Source: an uncultured Tropicimonas sp. (GTDB taxonomy: Bacteria; Pseudomonadota; Alphaproteobacteria; Rhodobacterales; Rhodobacteraceae). From it: a stretch of DNA of 64,000 nt. The stretch lies in contig CANMIP010000002.1 in the NCBI GenBank assembly GCA_947497945.1, forward strand, positions 1 to 64,000. Direction: 5' to 3'. The notes beneath the pieces are model-generated. The model saw only the letters and a program-made list of their open reading frames with translations. It was not told where the DNA came from and did not search any database. Below, piece by piece: positions 8,833 to 16,623 of this stretch (the stretch's first letter is position 1; every line of letters starts with the position of its first letter). Made by a program: the position numbers and the translations under genes.

Positions 8833-9500
8833 GCGGGCATCCGGAGATCATCCTGGACGAAGACCGTCGGGCGCGCGTGGGAGTGGAGGAAGCGATCTTC
8901 TGCGCCCAGAAAACAGCCGCGCAGGTCTCGAAGATCGTGGAAATGAGCGTCTCACCCATGCGGCGGCTGTTCACGCGAGTGTCGCGCGAAACCTTCGAGG
9001 CATTGCCTGCGGACATTCAGGATCGGTTGCGCTTCGACGAGGTCTCCCGGACAGCTGTGCTCGGAGAGGAACAGGCCGTGACGGGGCCGCCACGGGCCGC
9101 CATCGTCTCGGCCGGGTCGTCCGACGCGCCGGTTGTGGCCGAAGCGGCCCAGACGCTTCGCTACCATGGTCGCGACTGTACCATCCTGTCCGATGTTGGC
9201 GTGGCGGGGCTCTGGCGGCTTCTGGAGCGGGTGGAGGAGATCGGGAAATACCCGGTTGTGATTGCGGTGGCCGGGATGGACGCAGCCTTGCCGACGGTCC
9301 TGGGCGGGCTGGTCCCGTCCTGCATCATCGGCGTGCCGACCTCGACCGGTTACGGTGCCGCGCGGAACGGCGAGACGGCCCTCGCAGCCATGCTATCGAG
9401 CTGTGCGCCCGGGCTGACCGTGACCAATATCGACAATGGCTATGGCGCGGCGATTGCCGCGCTCAGGATTCTCAGGGCACTGGACGCCGCGCAGGCGTGA
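8829..9500 (+). CDS. larB: NPN cofactor synthase LarB (NaAD carboxylase/hydrolase)
   Basis: A 223-residue LarB, a PurE-like enzyme that carboxylates the pyridinium ring of nicotinic acid adenine dinucleotide and hydrolyses the dinucleotide, the first step of NPN synthesis. The PurE-like core AGSSDAPVVAEAA (95-107) and GVPTSTGYGAARNG are visible, as is MLSSCAPG with C192, in the position of the catalytic cysteine of the family. The start is the ATG in the ATGA overlap with larE; a longer open frame upstream is only a shadow over larE. Last gene of the gntR-larCEB operon; the pathway B-E-C is complete. Confidence 0.95.
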   Translation: MSGHPEIILDEDRRARVGVEEAIFCAQKTAAQVSKIVEMSVSPMRRLFTRVSRETFEALPADIQDRLRFDEVSRTAVLGEEQAVTGPPRAAIVSAGSSDAPVVAEAAQTLRYHGRDCTILSDVGVAGLWRLLERVEEIGKYPVVIAVAGMDAALPTVLGGLVPSCIIGVPTSTGYGAARNGETALAAMLSSCAPGLTVTNIDNGYGAAIAALRILRALDAAQA

Positions 9501-9578
9501 AGCCCCCCTGCCCTGCTGGCCGGTGAATTGGGACACCACGCCTTCCCTGCAAACACGCCGGACAGGCCGGGCGGCGCG

Positions 9579-10721
9579 TCAGTCATTCCACCGCTTGGAA
9601 TAGGTGAAGTCCAGCGCGAGCACGATCACTATGCAGCTTGCCGCCGCCAGCGCCGTGCCGGTGAACCCCCAGGCCGTGTAGATCTGCCGGAAGGTGGCCG
9701 TGCCCACGAACATCGCCGCATATGTGACGCCGCTATAGAGACCAAGGATCGCGGCGCGATTGCGCGGCGAAATCGATGTGAGCCTGCCCACAAGGATTGT
9801 CATCCCGAGATGCACGCAGATCCCCCAGCAAAACGCGACGATCAGGAGCGACAGATAGGCCTGCCCGGCGATGGAGAGCACGACATAGGTCGTGATCAGG
9901 GCCCCGAACACGATCGGCCCCGCCCGCTGCCGTCCGTAGCGGTCGATATAGGGGTCGAACAGGGTGGCAGCACCGTATCCCAGTCCGTAACTGAGCGAGA
10001 TCAGCCCGGCCAATGTCGTCGACCGGCCGAGATCCTCGTGCACATGAGAACCAACGAACGCATAGAGCCCGTAAAACGCGATCATGAAAGCGGAGACGGA
10101 AAAGAGAACCGGCGCGATATTGGGAACCTTCAGCGCCTCGAATGGCGAGGGGGCGGCAACGGGGTCGGTCTCCGCACTCGGCGCCGGGATCATGCCGGAC
10201 AGCACATATGTGATCAGGAACCCGGCCGCCGAGAGGATCGTGAAGACGATGCGCCAATGCACGAGGTCGGCGAGAAAGGCCGAGACGCTCACCCCGACCA
10301 CGAGGCTGACGGTCCAGCCGGTGAGCACCTTGCCAACCGTCTCGTTCTCGCGGCCCGGCGGCGCGACATCGGCGGCGAAACCATAGATGCAGGGCAGGCA
10401 AACGCCCGCGGCGATCCCGGCAAGGGCCTGAAACAGGACAAGGCTCGACAGAGTCGGGGCGAAAGACGTCGCGGCGAGCGCAAGTGACAGGGTCGTCATC
10501 GCGACAAGCAGCGCCCTGCGCGCGCCCACCTTGCCGACATTGGGCGCAAGGAGCACCGCGCTCGCGGCGGTTGTGGCGCCGTAGAAGGCCGACGCCACGA
10601 GCACGTCAGGGGCTGTCTTGCCCGCAAAGGACTGCGCGACCGAGCCGGCGAGCGGGCTGAGCGCAAGCGAATTGGAGCCCACCACGCCAATGGCGAGCGA
10701 GAGAACGAGAACTGGATTCAT
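9579..10721 (-). CDS. Major facilitator superfamily transporter
   Basis: A 380-residue integral membrane protein with about 12 hydrophobic segments and an MFS-like cytoplasmic loop after the sixth (PSAETDPVAAPSPFEAL). The N-terminal half has FAADVAPPGRENETVGKVL in a position typical of drug/metabolite permeases. The ATG at 10721 gives an N-terminus that starts directly with the first membrane segment; the longer upstream frame runs through gntR and is rejected. It lies 10 nt after the gntR stop, so both are one transcript. The substrate cannot be read from sequence; import or export of a sugar acid would fit its position. Confidence 0.88.
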   Translation of the reverse strand: MNPVLVLSLAIGVVGSNSLALSPLAGSVAQSFAGKTAPDVLVASAFYGATTAASAVLLAPNVGKVGARRALLVAMTTLSLALAATSFAPTLSSLVLFQALAGIAAGVCLPCIYGFAADVAPPGRENETVGKVLTGWTVSLVVGVSVSAFLADLVHWRIVFTILSAAGFLITYVLSGMIPAPSAETDPVAAPSPFEALKVPNIAPVLFSVSAFMIAFYGLYAFVGSHVHEDLGRSTTLAGLISLSYGLGYGAATLFDPYIDRYGRQRAGPIVFGALITTYVVLSIAGQAYLSLLIVAFCWGICVHLGMTILVGRLTSISPRNRAAILGLYSGVTYAAMFVGTATFRQIYTAWGFTGTALAAASCIVIVLALDFTYSKRWND

Positions 10722-10731
10722 TGGATTTCTG

Positions 10732-11418
10732 CTACTTCGAGGCGGTTGAGGCATCCGCGACGGCGATATCGTCGACGGTTTCCTCATAGCTGTTCTTGGT
10801 GCGTCCGATATGCCGGAGCAGGGTCTGGTGAACCTCGTCCATGTCCCGGCTGCGGAACGCCGCGAGCAGTTCGATATGCTCGTCAAAGGACAGCTCGGTG
10901 TGCCGGGGCTTCGAGGCAAGATGCGTTCTCAGCGCGGCGATCTTGCCCGAATAGCGCCCGAAACTGTCGCGAAGATACCCGTTCTCGCAATGGCGGAACG
11001 CCGCTGCGTGGAAATCCGTGTCCAGCGCCAGATAGGACGGGATGTCATCCTCAGAAATCGTCCGCTTCATCTCCGCCACGATCTGTTCGATATCGGCAAT
11101 GAACGCGTCCGGGTTCCGTTCGAGCGCAAGCCCAAGGGCCGCGGTCTCGATCGCCATTCGGAAGTCGCAAATCTCGATAACCTCGCGGGCGCTCAAGGAG
11201 AAAACATAGGCGCCCTTCCGGGGTTCCACATCCACCAGGCCCTCATTTCGCAATTGTGCGAGCGCTTCCCGGACCGGCGTCTTCGACACGTTCAGTTCCG
11301 CGGCCAGCTGGCGCTCGGAAATCGCGGCGCCGAGTTCGAGCTTCCCGGTCACGATCTCGCTCCGAAGATGTTCAAGGACGCTCTCGGTCAGGGATTTCGG
11401 CTTTTCGAAGCGCTCCAT
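10732..11418 (-). CDS. FCD-family GntR transcriptional regulator of the sugar-acid operon
   Basis: A 228-residue regulator with a GntR winged helix (LNVSKTPVREALAQLRNEGL at about 44-63) and an FCD domain (LALDTDFHAAAF, RTHLASKPRHTELSFDEH, LRHIGRTK). Its FCD half matches that of the GntR at 6174 closely, including the RTHL-KP-T-S-EH pattern, so the two are recent paralogues. The start has an AGGAG ribosome-binding site 9 nt upstream. It is divergent from the SMP-30 lactonase operon and heads the gntR-MFS pair. Copy 2 of the shared operator-like element lies in the intergenic region. Confidence 0.92.
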   Translation of the reverse strand: MERFEKPKSLTESVLEHLRSEIVTGKLELGAAISERQLAAELNVSKTPVREALAQLRNEGLVDVEPRKGAYVFSLSAREVIEICDFRMAIETAALGLALERNPDAFIADIEQIVAEMKRTISEDDIPSYLALDTDFHAAAFRHCENGYLRDSFGRYSGKIAALRTHLASKPRHTELSFDEHIELLAAFRSRDMDEVHQTLLRHIGRTKNSYEETVDDIAVADASTASK

Positions 11419-11494
11419 TGCAAACGTCTCCTCGTCGTTTGAGCCACCATTACCCCACCAGCGGTCGGGTTGCCACTGGGGTCCGTCACCGGTG

Positions 11495-11526
11495 TTGACT
11501 GGTGTGTGATACCTGATATACCAGCA
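11495..11526 (+). promoter_or_regulatory. Candidate GntR operator copy 2 overlapping a sigma70-like promoter
   Basis: TTGACTGGTGTGTG followed by ATACCTGATATACCAG. It contains a -35-like TTGACT (11495-11500) and, 16 nt further, TATACC, reading toward the lactonase operon. The outer arms CTGGT and ACCAG are inverted. The first 26 nt match the element at 6074-6099 at 20 positions. A repressor bound here would occlude the promoter. Confidence 0.6.
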
Positions 11527-11581
11527 AACAGCAACTGTAGAATCGGATCAATTTCCGATGCTGCGCAGGGAGGAACCGAAC

Positions 11582-12451
11582 GTGCTGGCTGAACTGGTAC
11601 TGGATTGCGGGAACCACCATGGCGAAGGCCTCTACTACAACGCGCTCGACGCGCAGATGTGGTGGACGGATATCGAGGGGCGTGCGCTTTGGTCGCTCGA
11701 TCCGGTCTCCGGCGCTGCCCGCAAGATCGACATGCCGGACCGTGTCTGTTGCTTTGCGCATCGGCGTGACGGCGGCATGATCCTGGCCTTTGCCGACCGG
11801 ATCGCCTTCTTCGACCCCACCGACGGATCCTTCGAAACCTTGTCCGAATTCGAATCGAAGAACACCGAGACGCGGGCAAATGACGGGCGGACCGACCGGC
11901 AGGGCCGGTTCATCGTCGGCGGCATGAACGAGATCACCGGCAAACCCGACAGCAGCGTCATCCGGATCGATGCCGATGGCAGTATCACGACGATCATCGA
12001 CGGCGTGTCCTGCGCAAATTCGACCTGCTTCTCGCCCGACGGTCGTACCATGTATTCTACCGACACCCCCGAGCAGACGATCCGGGCCTACGAATACGAT
12101 CCCGACACGGGTGAGATCGGCAACATGCGGATCCTCGCGGATTTCGCCGACGAACCGGGCGTCCCCGATGGCTCCTGCGTAGACGCCGAAGGCGGCGTCT
12201 GGAACGCGGAATGGGAGGGGCGCCGCGTGGTGCGCATCGCGCCGGACGGATCCATCGACCGGGTGATCGAGGTGCCGGCATGGAAGCCCACCTGCTGCGC
12301 CTTCGGCGGTCCGGACATGGACATTCTCTACATCACGACATCCCGGCTGATGAGCAGCCCGGAACAGATCGCGGCCGACCCCCAGGCGGGTGGCCTGTTT
12401 GCTGTCAGACCCGGCGTGCGCGGCATCGTCGACACGCCATTTGCGGGCTGA
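11582..12451 (+). CDS. SMP-30/gluconolactonase-family sugar lactonase
   Basis: A 289-residue six-bladed propeller lactonase of the SMP-30/LRE family, which hydrolyses aldonolactones to aldonic acids with a divalent metal. Metal-site candidates are the Glu of HGEGLYY, the Asn of CANSTCFSPDG and the Asp of VPDGSCVDAEGGVWNAEW, the family hallmark. The GTG at 11582 is chosen because GGGAGGAA lies 7 nt upstream; the ATG at 11558 precedes that site. First gene of a long plus-strand operon of sugar-acid uptake and breakdown, 30 nt before an ABC binding-protein gene. Confidence 0.92.
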   Translation: MLAELVLDCGNHHGEGLYYNALDAQMWWTDIEGRALWSLDPVSGAARKIDMPDRVCCFAHRRDGGMILAFADRIAFFDPTDGSFETLSEFESKNTETRANDGRTDRQGRFIVGGMNEITGKPDSSVIRIDADGSITTIIDGVSCANSTCFSPDGRTMYSTDTPEQTIRAYEYDPDTGEIGNMRILADFADEPGVPDGSCVDAEGGVWNAEWEGRRVVRIAPDGSIDRVIEVPAWKPTCCAFGGPDMDILYITTSRLMSSPEQIAADPQAGGLFAVRPGVRGIVDTPFAG

Positions 12452-12481
12452 CGTCAGAAATATCGTCTCAGGGAGGAACCA

Positions 12482-13516
12482 ATGACGACTTTCACACTCC
12501 GATCGATGGCCAGCGCGGCCGCCTTGCTTGCAAGCACCGCAATTGCCGGAGCCGTCGACTACACGGCGCCCCAACCCATGGTCGATGGCGCGCAGGCCGA
12601 CATGTCGGCGCTCTCCAATGATGGCGATCTGCGCATCGCCTACATGCCGCCGGCGACCGAATTCAACTATTACATCGCCATCGGCGAGGGCGTGAAAGCC
12701 CTGGCAGCCGAGGCCGGTGTCGAAGTGTTCATGCTGGCACCGCAATCGGGCTCCGACATCAACGGCCAGATGGGCATGATCCAGGACGCGATCACGCAAG
12801 GCGTCGATGCCATCATCCTGTCCACCCATGACGAAGCCGCCGCCGCACCCCTGGTGAAGCGGGCGGTCGAGAACGGCATTGCCGTGGTCATCGTCAACTC
12901 CGATATCGGCAACTTCCCGACCCCGGTGCATGCCGTCGTTGGCTATTCCCAGCGCAACGGCACCCACAAGATCGGGGAGTTCCTGGTCGAAAAGGCCGCC
13001 GGCTCCGAGCTGCAGATCGGCGTGATCGAAGGGCTTCCCGGCTATCATTCGACCGAACGCGTCGGCGGCTTCCTTGATGGCATCGAGGGATCGGAAAACC
13101 TCGATGTTGTGGCCTCGATCGCCGGCGGCTGGAATGTCGAGGGCGGCAACACTGCCGGCATGGACCTGCTGCAGGCCAACCCCGACATCGATGTGCTCTT
13201 CGCCGCCAATGACTACATGATCATGGGCGCCGCCCTGGCCGCCAAGGCGCTCGGCAAGCGCGACCTGATGCTTCTGGGCAATGACGGCGACACCGCCGCA
13301 CTGGAAGAAATCGCCGGGGGTGCTGTCACCGCGACCGTCAACACGACGCCTTTCGTCATGGGTCAGATCGCCTTGCAGGTCACGCTCGACTCGCTTGACG
13401 GCAAATTCGGCGGCGGCTTCGTCGAGACGCCGACCGTCGTTGTCGATACCGAGAGCGTGGTGCCGGCTCTGCAGGATCCTGACAGCCTCTATCCCAAACC
13501 GTCGAAGAGTTACTGA
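12482..13516 (+). CDS. Sugar ABC transporter substrate-binding protein, importer 1
   Basis: A 344-residue periplasmic binding protein of the RbsB-like (Peripla_BP_4) class. The Sec signal peptide spans about residues 1-23 (LRSMASAAALLASTAIAGA). The two-lobe fold is indicated by IAYMPPATEFNYYIAIGEGV, the QDAITQGVDAIILSTHD strand and the hinge region VLFAANDYMIMGAALAAKAL. A GGGAGGAA ribosome-binding site precedes the ATG by 4 nt. It begins importer 1 (binding protein, ATPase, permease) and is followed by a strong hairpin. Confidence 0.93.
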   Translation: MTTFTLRSMASAAALLASTAIAGAVDYTAPQPMVDGAQADMSALSNDGDLRIAYMPPATEFNYYIAIGEGVKALAAEAGVEVFMLAPQSGSDINGQMGMIQDAITQGVDAIILSTHDEAAAAPLVKRAVENGIAVVIVNSDIGNFPTPVHAVVGYSQRNGTHKIGEFLVEKAAGSELQIGVIEGLPGYHSTERVGGFLDGIEGSENLDVVASIAGGWNVEGGNTAGMDLLQANPDIDVLFAANDYMIMGAALAAKALGKRDLMLLGNDGDTAALEEIAGGAVTATVNTTPFVMGQIALQVTLDSLDGKFGGGFVETPTVVVDTESVVPALQDPDSLYPKPSKSY

Positions 13517-13526
13517 CGGTTTCCCG

Positions 13527-13557
13527 AGGGCAGCCCCTCCTCCACTTGGGCTGCCCT
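13527..13557 (+). terminator. Perfect 10-bp hairpin after binding-protein gene, importer 1
   Basis: AGGGCAGCCC and GGGCTGCCCT pair perfectly around an 11-nt loop, 10 nt after the binding-protein stop and followed by CCCCTTTC. It probably acts as a partial terminator or mRNA-stabilising 3' end, giving more binding protein than ATPase. Confidence 0.7.
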
Positions 13558-13598
13558 CCCCTTTCAAAACTGATCCTGAACCGACTGGGGCACGTCTC

Positions 13599-15110
13599 AT
13601 GCCTGACCAGACCAATACCGCTGTCCCTGCATGGGAGTTGCGGAACCTGACCAAGAGGTTTGCCGGAATCGTCGCCAATGAGTCCGTCAGCCTGTCGCTG
13701 GAACGCGGCCAGATCCACGGGTTGCTCGGTGAAAACGGCTGCGGAAAATCGACCCTGATCAAGATGATGATGGGGGTCCACCAGCCCAGCGCCGGAGAGA
13801 TCCTGCGCGACGGCCATCCGGTCACCATCGCCGGTCCCACGGCCGCGCGCGCCGCCGGCCTCGCCGCCGTGTTCCAGGAATTCTCGCTGGTGCCGACCCT
13901 GACCGTGGCCGAGAATATCTGGCTGGGCAACCTGCCCGGGCATCGCGCCCGGGTGGATTGGCAGACAATGCGGGACAGCGCGACCGAGGTCATGGCCCGC
14001 CTCGCCGTTGCCATCGACCCCGAGGCCATTGTGGCCGACCTGTCGGTGGCCGATCAGCAGCTGGTCGAGATTGCCAAGGCCATCGCCACCGATGCCTCCA
14101 TGCTGATCCTCGACGAGCCAACCACGGCGCTCGGCCTCGAAGAAATCAAGGACCTGCACCGGATCCTGCGCAAGCTTGCAGCCCAGGACAAGGCGATCCT
14201 CTACATCTCCCACCGGCTGGACGAGGTGGAAGAACTTGTCGATTGCGTGACCGTCCTGAAGGATGGCCGCGTTGTCTCGACGGCCGCTGAAACAGAGGTG
14301 TCTGTCGATGCCTTTGTCGCCGCGATGATCGGTGAGATCTCCAACCACTACCCGAAAGTTGACAACGTCCGGGAAGAGGTCCTGCTGGAGGCAAAGGGCC
14401 TGCGAACCGCCAACCGCGTGCAGGATGTGAGCTTCAACGTCCATGCCGGCGAGGTCTTCGGGTTGGGCGGCGTGCTCGGCTCGGGTCGCACCGAGATTGC
14501 CCGCGCGCTCTTCGGCGTCGACCGCCTGCTCGCGGGCGAGGTCAAGGTCGACGGCCAGACATTGCGCCTGCGTTCCCCCGCCGATGCGGTGGCCGCTGGC
14601 ATCGCGCTGGTGCCGGAAAACCGCAAGGTCGACGGGCTGTTCTTCAACTTCCAGGGACAGCCGAACATGTCGATCTCCAAGCTCGCCCGGCTCGGCTCGC
14701 CCGCCGCGATGAGCCTGCGGACCGAGGAACGGCTGACCCATGAGCTCTATGACCGGCTCGAGGTATCCGCCAGCGCCAAGGACCGGCTCGTCGGCCTGCT
14801 CTCGGGCGGCAACCAGCAGAAGATCGTCATCGGACGATGGCTCTTTGCCGGCGCGCGGGTCTTCGTGCTGGACGAGCCGACGCAGGGCATCGATGTCGGC
14901 GCCCGCGCCGCTGTCTACACCCTCATCAACGAGCTGACAGCGGCCGGACATGCCGTGGTCCTCATCTCCTCCGACGACAACGAACTCCTGGCGATGTCCG
15001 ACCGCATCGGAATCGTCAATCACGGCCGGCTGGTCGATATCCGGGCCGCCTCCGATGTCCGCAAATCGGACCTCGTCCGCGCCTCTTCAGAACAGGAGAC
15101 CGCCGCATGA
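13599..15110 (+). CDS. Sugar ABC transporter ATPase (two fused nucleotide-binding domains), importer 1
   Basis: A 503-residue RbsA/MglA-like protein with two tandem ABC domains. Domain 1 has Walker A GENGCGKST (44-52), a slight variant of GENGAGKST, a Q-loop FQEFSLVPTLTV, the signature region LSVADQQLVEIAKA and Walker B LILDEPTTAL. Domain 2 has the degenerate P-loop GSGRTEIARAL usual for this class, signature LLSGGNQQKIVIGRW and Walker B VLDEPTQGIDVG. I use ATG 13599; the longer upstream frame overlaps the binding-protein gene and hairpin. The stop overlaps the permease ATG (ATGA). Confidence 0.94.
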   Translation: MPDQTNTAVPAWELRNLTKRFAGIVANESVSLSLERGQIHGLLGENGCGKSTLIKMMMGVHQPSAGEILRDGHPVTIAGPTAARAAGLAAVFQEFSLVPTLTVAENIWLGNLPGHRARVDWQTMRDSATEVMARLAVAIDPEAIVADLSVADQQLVEIAKAIATDASMLILDEPTTALGLEEIKDLHRILRKLAAQDKAILYISHRLDEVEELVDCVTVLKDGRVVSTAAETEVSVDAFVAAMIGEISNHYPKVDNVREEVLLEAKGLRTANRVQDVSFNVHAGEVFGLGGVLGSGRTEIARALFGVDRLLAGEVKVDGQTLRLRSPADAVAAGIALVPENRKVDGLFFNFQGQPNMSISKLARLGSPAAMSLRTEERLTHELYDRLEVSASAKDRLVGLLSGGNQQKIVIGRWLFAGARVFVLDEPTQGIDVGARAAVYTLINELTAAGHAVVLISSDDNELLAMSDRIGIVNHGRLVDIRAASDVRKSDLVRASSEQETAA

Positions 15111-16081
15111 ACGCGCTTCTTCGCTCCCCCATCATCGCCCCGCTGGCCGCGCTCCTGATCGTGACCGCCATCGCGGCACTCACCACGCCGCGCTTTCTCG
15201 ACACGGGCAACCTGTCGAACCTCGCGCTTCAGGTCTCGATCGTCGCCATCGTCGCCATCGGCTCGACCTTCGTGATCCTGATCGCCGGGATCGACCTTTC
15301 GCCCGGCTCGGCCATCGCGCTGCTGACCATGATCTTCGCCATATCGGTGAAATTCCAGGGCATCCCTCTGCCAATCGCCATCCTGTTGACCATCGCGCTC
15401 GGCGCGGGATTGGGGGCGTTCAACGGCTTTCTGACGGCCTATCTGCGCATTCCGGCCTTTATCACCACGCTCGCCGCCCTCTCCGCCTTCCGTGGCATGG
15501 CCTTCCTTTTCAACAACGGCTCGCCGGTCTTCTCGGTCCATGACGCGCTGGAAGGCATCTTCTACGGCACCTTCCTCGGCCTGCCGCTGCCGCTCTACTA
15601 CCTGATCGTCCTCTATGCGGCGGCCTGGTACGTGCTGCGCTATACCGCCTTCGGTCGCGCCGTTTATGCCGTCGGCGGCAATCCGAACGCGGCCGAGTTG
15701 TCCGGCCTCAAGGTGCGGCGCATCCAGTTCTTCGCCTTCATGATCGCCGGGGCCATGGCCGGGATCGGCGCTGTCCTCATGGCCGCGCGGCTCAATTCCG
15801 GCTCACCGAATTACGGCGTCGGACTGGAGCTGTCTGCCATCGCCGCCGCCGTCATCGGCGGGGCCAGCCTGGCAGGCGGACGCGGCAACATCATCAACAC
15901 GCTCATCGGCGCGCTGACCATCGTCATCGTCCAGAACGCGCTCAACCTGAACGCCGTGCCGACCTCGGTCCAGACCATCGTTCTTGGCGCCATCATCGTC
16001 ACCGCCGTCGGTCTCGACATGTGGCGCAACGAAATCGGGAACGTCCTGCATGGGCTGGCCGTGACCCGTCCCAAATCCTGA
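15107..16081 (+). CDS. Sugar ABC transporter permease, importer 1
   Basis: A 324-residue RbsC-like inner-membrane permease with about 8-10 hydrophobic segments. Family signatures are LIAGIDLSPGSAIALLTM and the conserved cytoplasmic coupling region AVGGNPNAAELSGLKVRRIQ, followed by AAVIGGASLAGGRGN near the C-terminus. It starts in the ATGA overlap with the ATPase, so the two are translationally coupled, and completes importer 1. A VOC protein gene follows after 19 nt in the same operon. Confidence 0.94.
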   Translation: MNALLRSPIIAPLAALLIVTAIAALTTPRFLDTGNLSNLALQVSIVAIVAIGSTFVILIAGIDLSPGSAIALLTMIFAISVKFQGIPLPIAILLTIALGAGLGAFNGFLTAYLRIPAFITTLAALSAFRGMAFLFNNGSPVFSVHDALEGIFYGTFLGLPLPLYYLIVLYAAAWYVLRYTAFGRAVYAVGGNPNAAELSGLKVRRIQFFAFMIAGAMAGIGAVLMAARLNSGSPNYGVGLELSAIAAAVIGGASLAGGRGNIINTLIGALTIVIVQNALNLNAVPTSVQTIVLGAIIVTAVGLDMWRNEIGNVLHGLAVTRPKS

Positions 16082-16100
16082 ATCCAAAGGAGCAAACCAA

Positions 16101-16598
16101 ATGACCGCCAACACCTTCTCCCATATCGGGATCACCGTGCCGGACCTTGAAAAGGCCGTCGAGTTCTACACCAAGGCCTTCGGCTTCTACCTGATCATGC
16201 CGCCCACCGAGATCCAGCAGGATGACAGCGCCATCGGCGAGATGTGCGACGATGTCTTCGGCCCGGGCTGGGGCTCCTTCCGCATCGCCCACCTCTCCAC
16301 CGGCGATGGCATCGGGGTCGAACTGTTCGAGTTCCCGAAGACCGAACAGGAAGACCGCCCCTTCGAATACTGGCGCCCGGGCCTGTTCCATTTCTGCATC
16401 CAGGACGAGAACCTGGAGGAGCGCGTGAAGGTCATCGAGTCCCTCGGCGGCAAGCAACGCATGCAGCAGGTCCGCAAATACTACCCCGGCGAGAAGCCTT
16501 ACCGGATGGTCTATTGCGAAGACCCGTTCGGAAACATCTTCGAACTCTACTCCCATTCTTACGAACTCACCTACTCCGCCGGCGCCTATCAGGACTGA
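16101..16598 (+). CDS. VOC (glyoxalase/bleomycin-resistance) family protein
   Basis: A 165-residue vicinal-oxygen-chelate protein. Two beta-alpha-beta-beta-beta modules are apparent: FSHIGITVPDLEKAVEFYTK at the start and FHFCIQDENLEERVKVIESL in the middle. Likely metal ligands are H8, E105 (GVELFEFP region), H127-like in LFHFC and the Glu of DPFGNIFELYSH. Such proteins isomerise, epimerise or cleave small substrates on a metal. Its place between the importer 1 permease and a hydroxyacid dehydrogenase suggests a step in the same catabolic pathway, but the reaction cannot be read. AAAGGAG lies 8 nt before the ATG. Confidence 0.85.
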   Translation: MTANTFSHIGITVPDLEKAVEFYTKAFGFYLIMPPTEIQQDDSAIGEMCDDVFGPGWGSFRIAHLSTGDGIGVELFEFPKTEQEDRPFEYWRPGLFHFCIQDENLEERVKVIESLGGKQRMQQVRKYYPGEKPYRMVYCEDPFGNIFELYSHSYELTYSAGAYQD

Positions 16599-16623
16599 TC
16601 GCCGGAACGGAAAGGAGCATGCC

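Noticed and set aside
11486-14029. 847-codon open frame on the minus strand
   Set aside because: It lies antisense across the lactonase, binding-protein and ATPase genes, which have ribosome-binding sites and clear family motifs. Long antisense frames are common in GC-rich coding DNA; its product has no recognisable domain.
13380-15023. 547-codon minus-strand open frame
   Set aside because: Antisense to the importer 1 ATPase gene with its intact Walker motifs; low-complexity composition rich in Asp, Gly and His as expected for a shadow frame.
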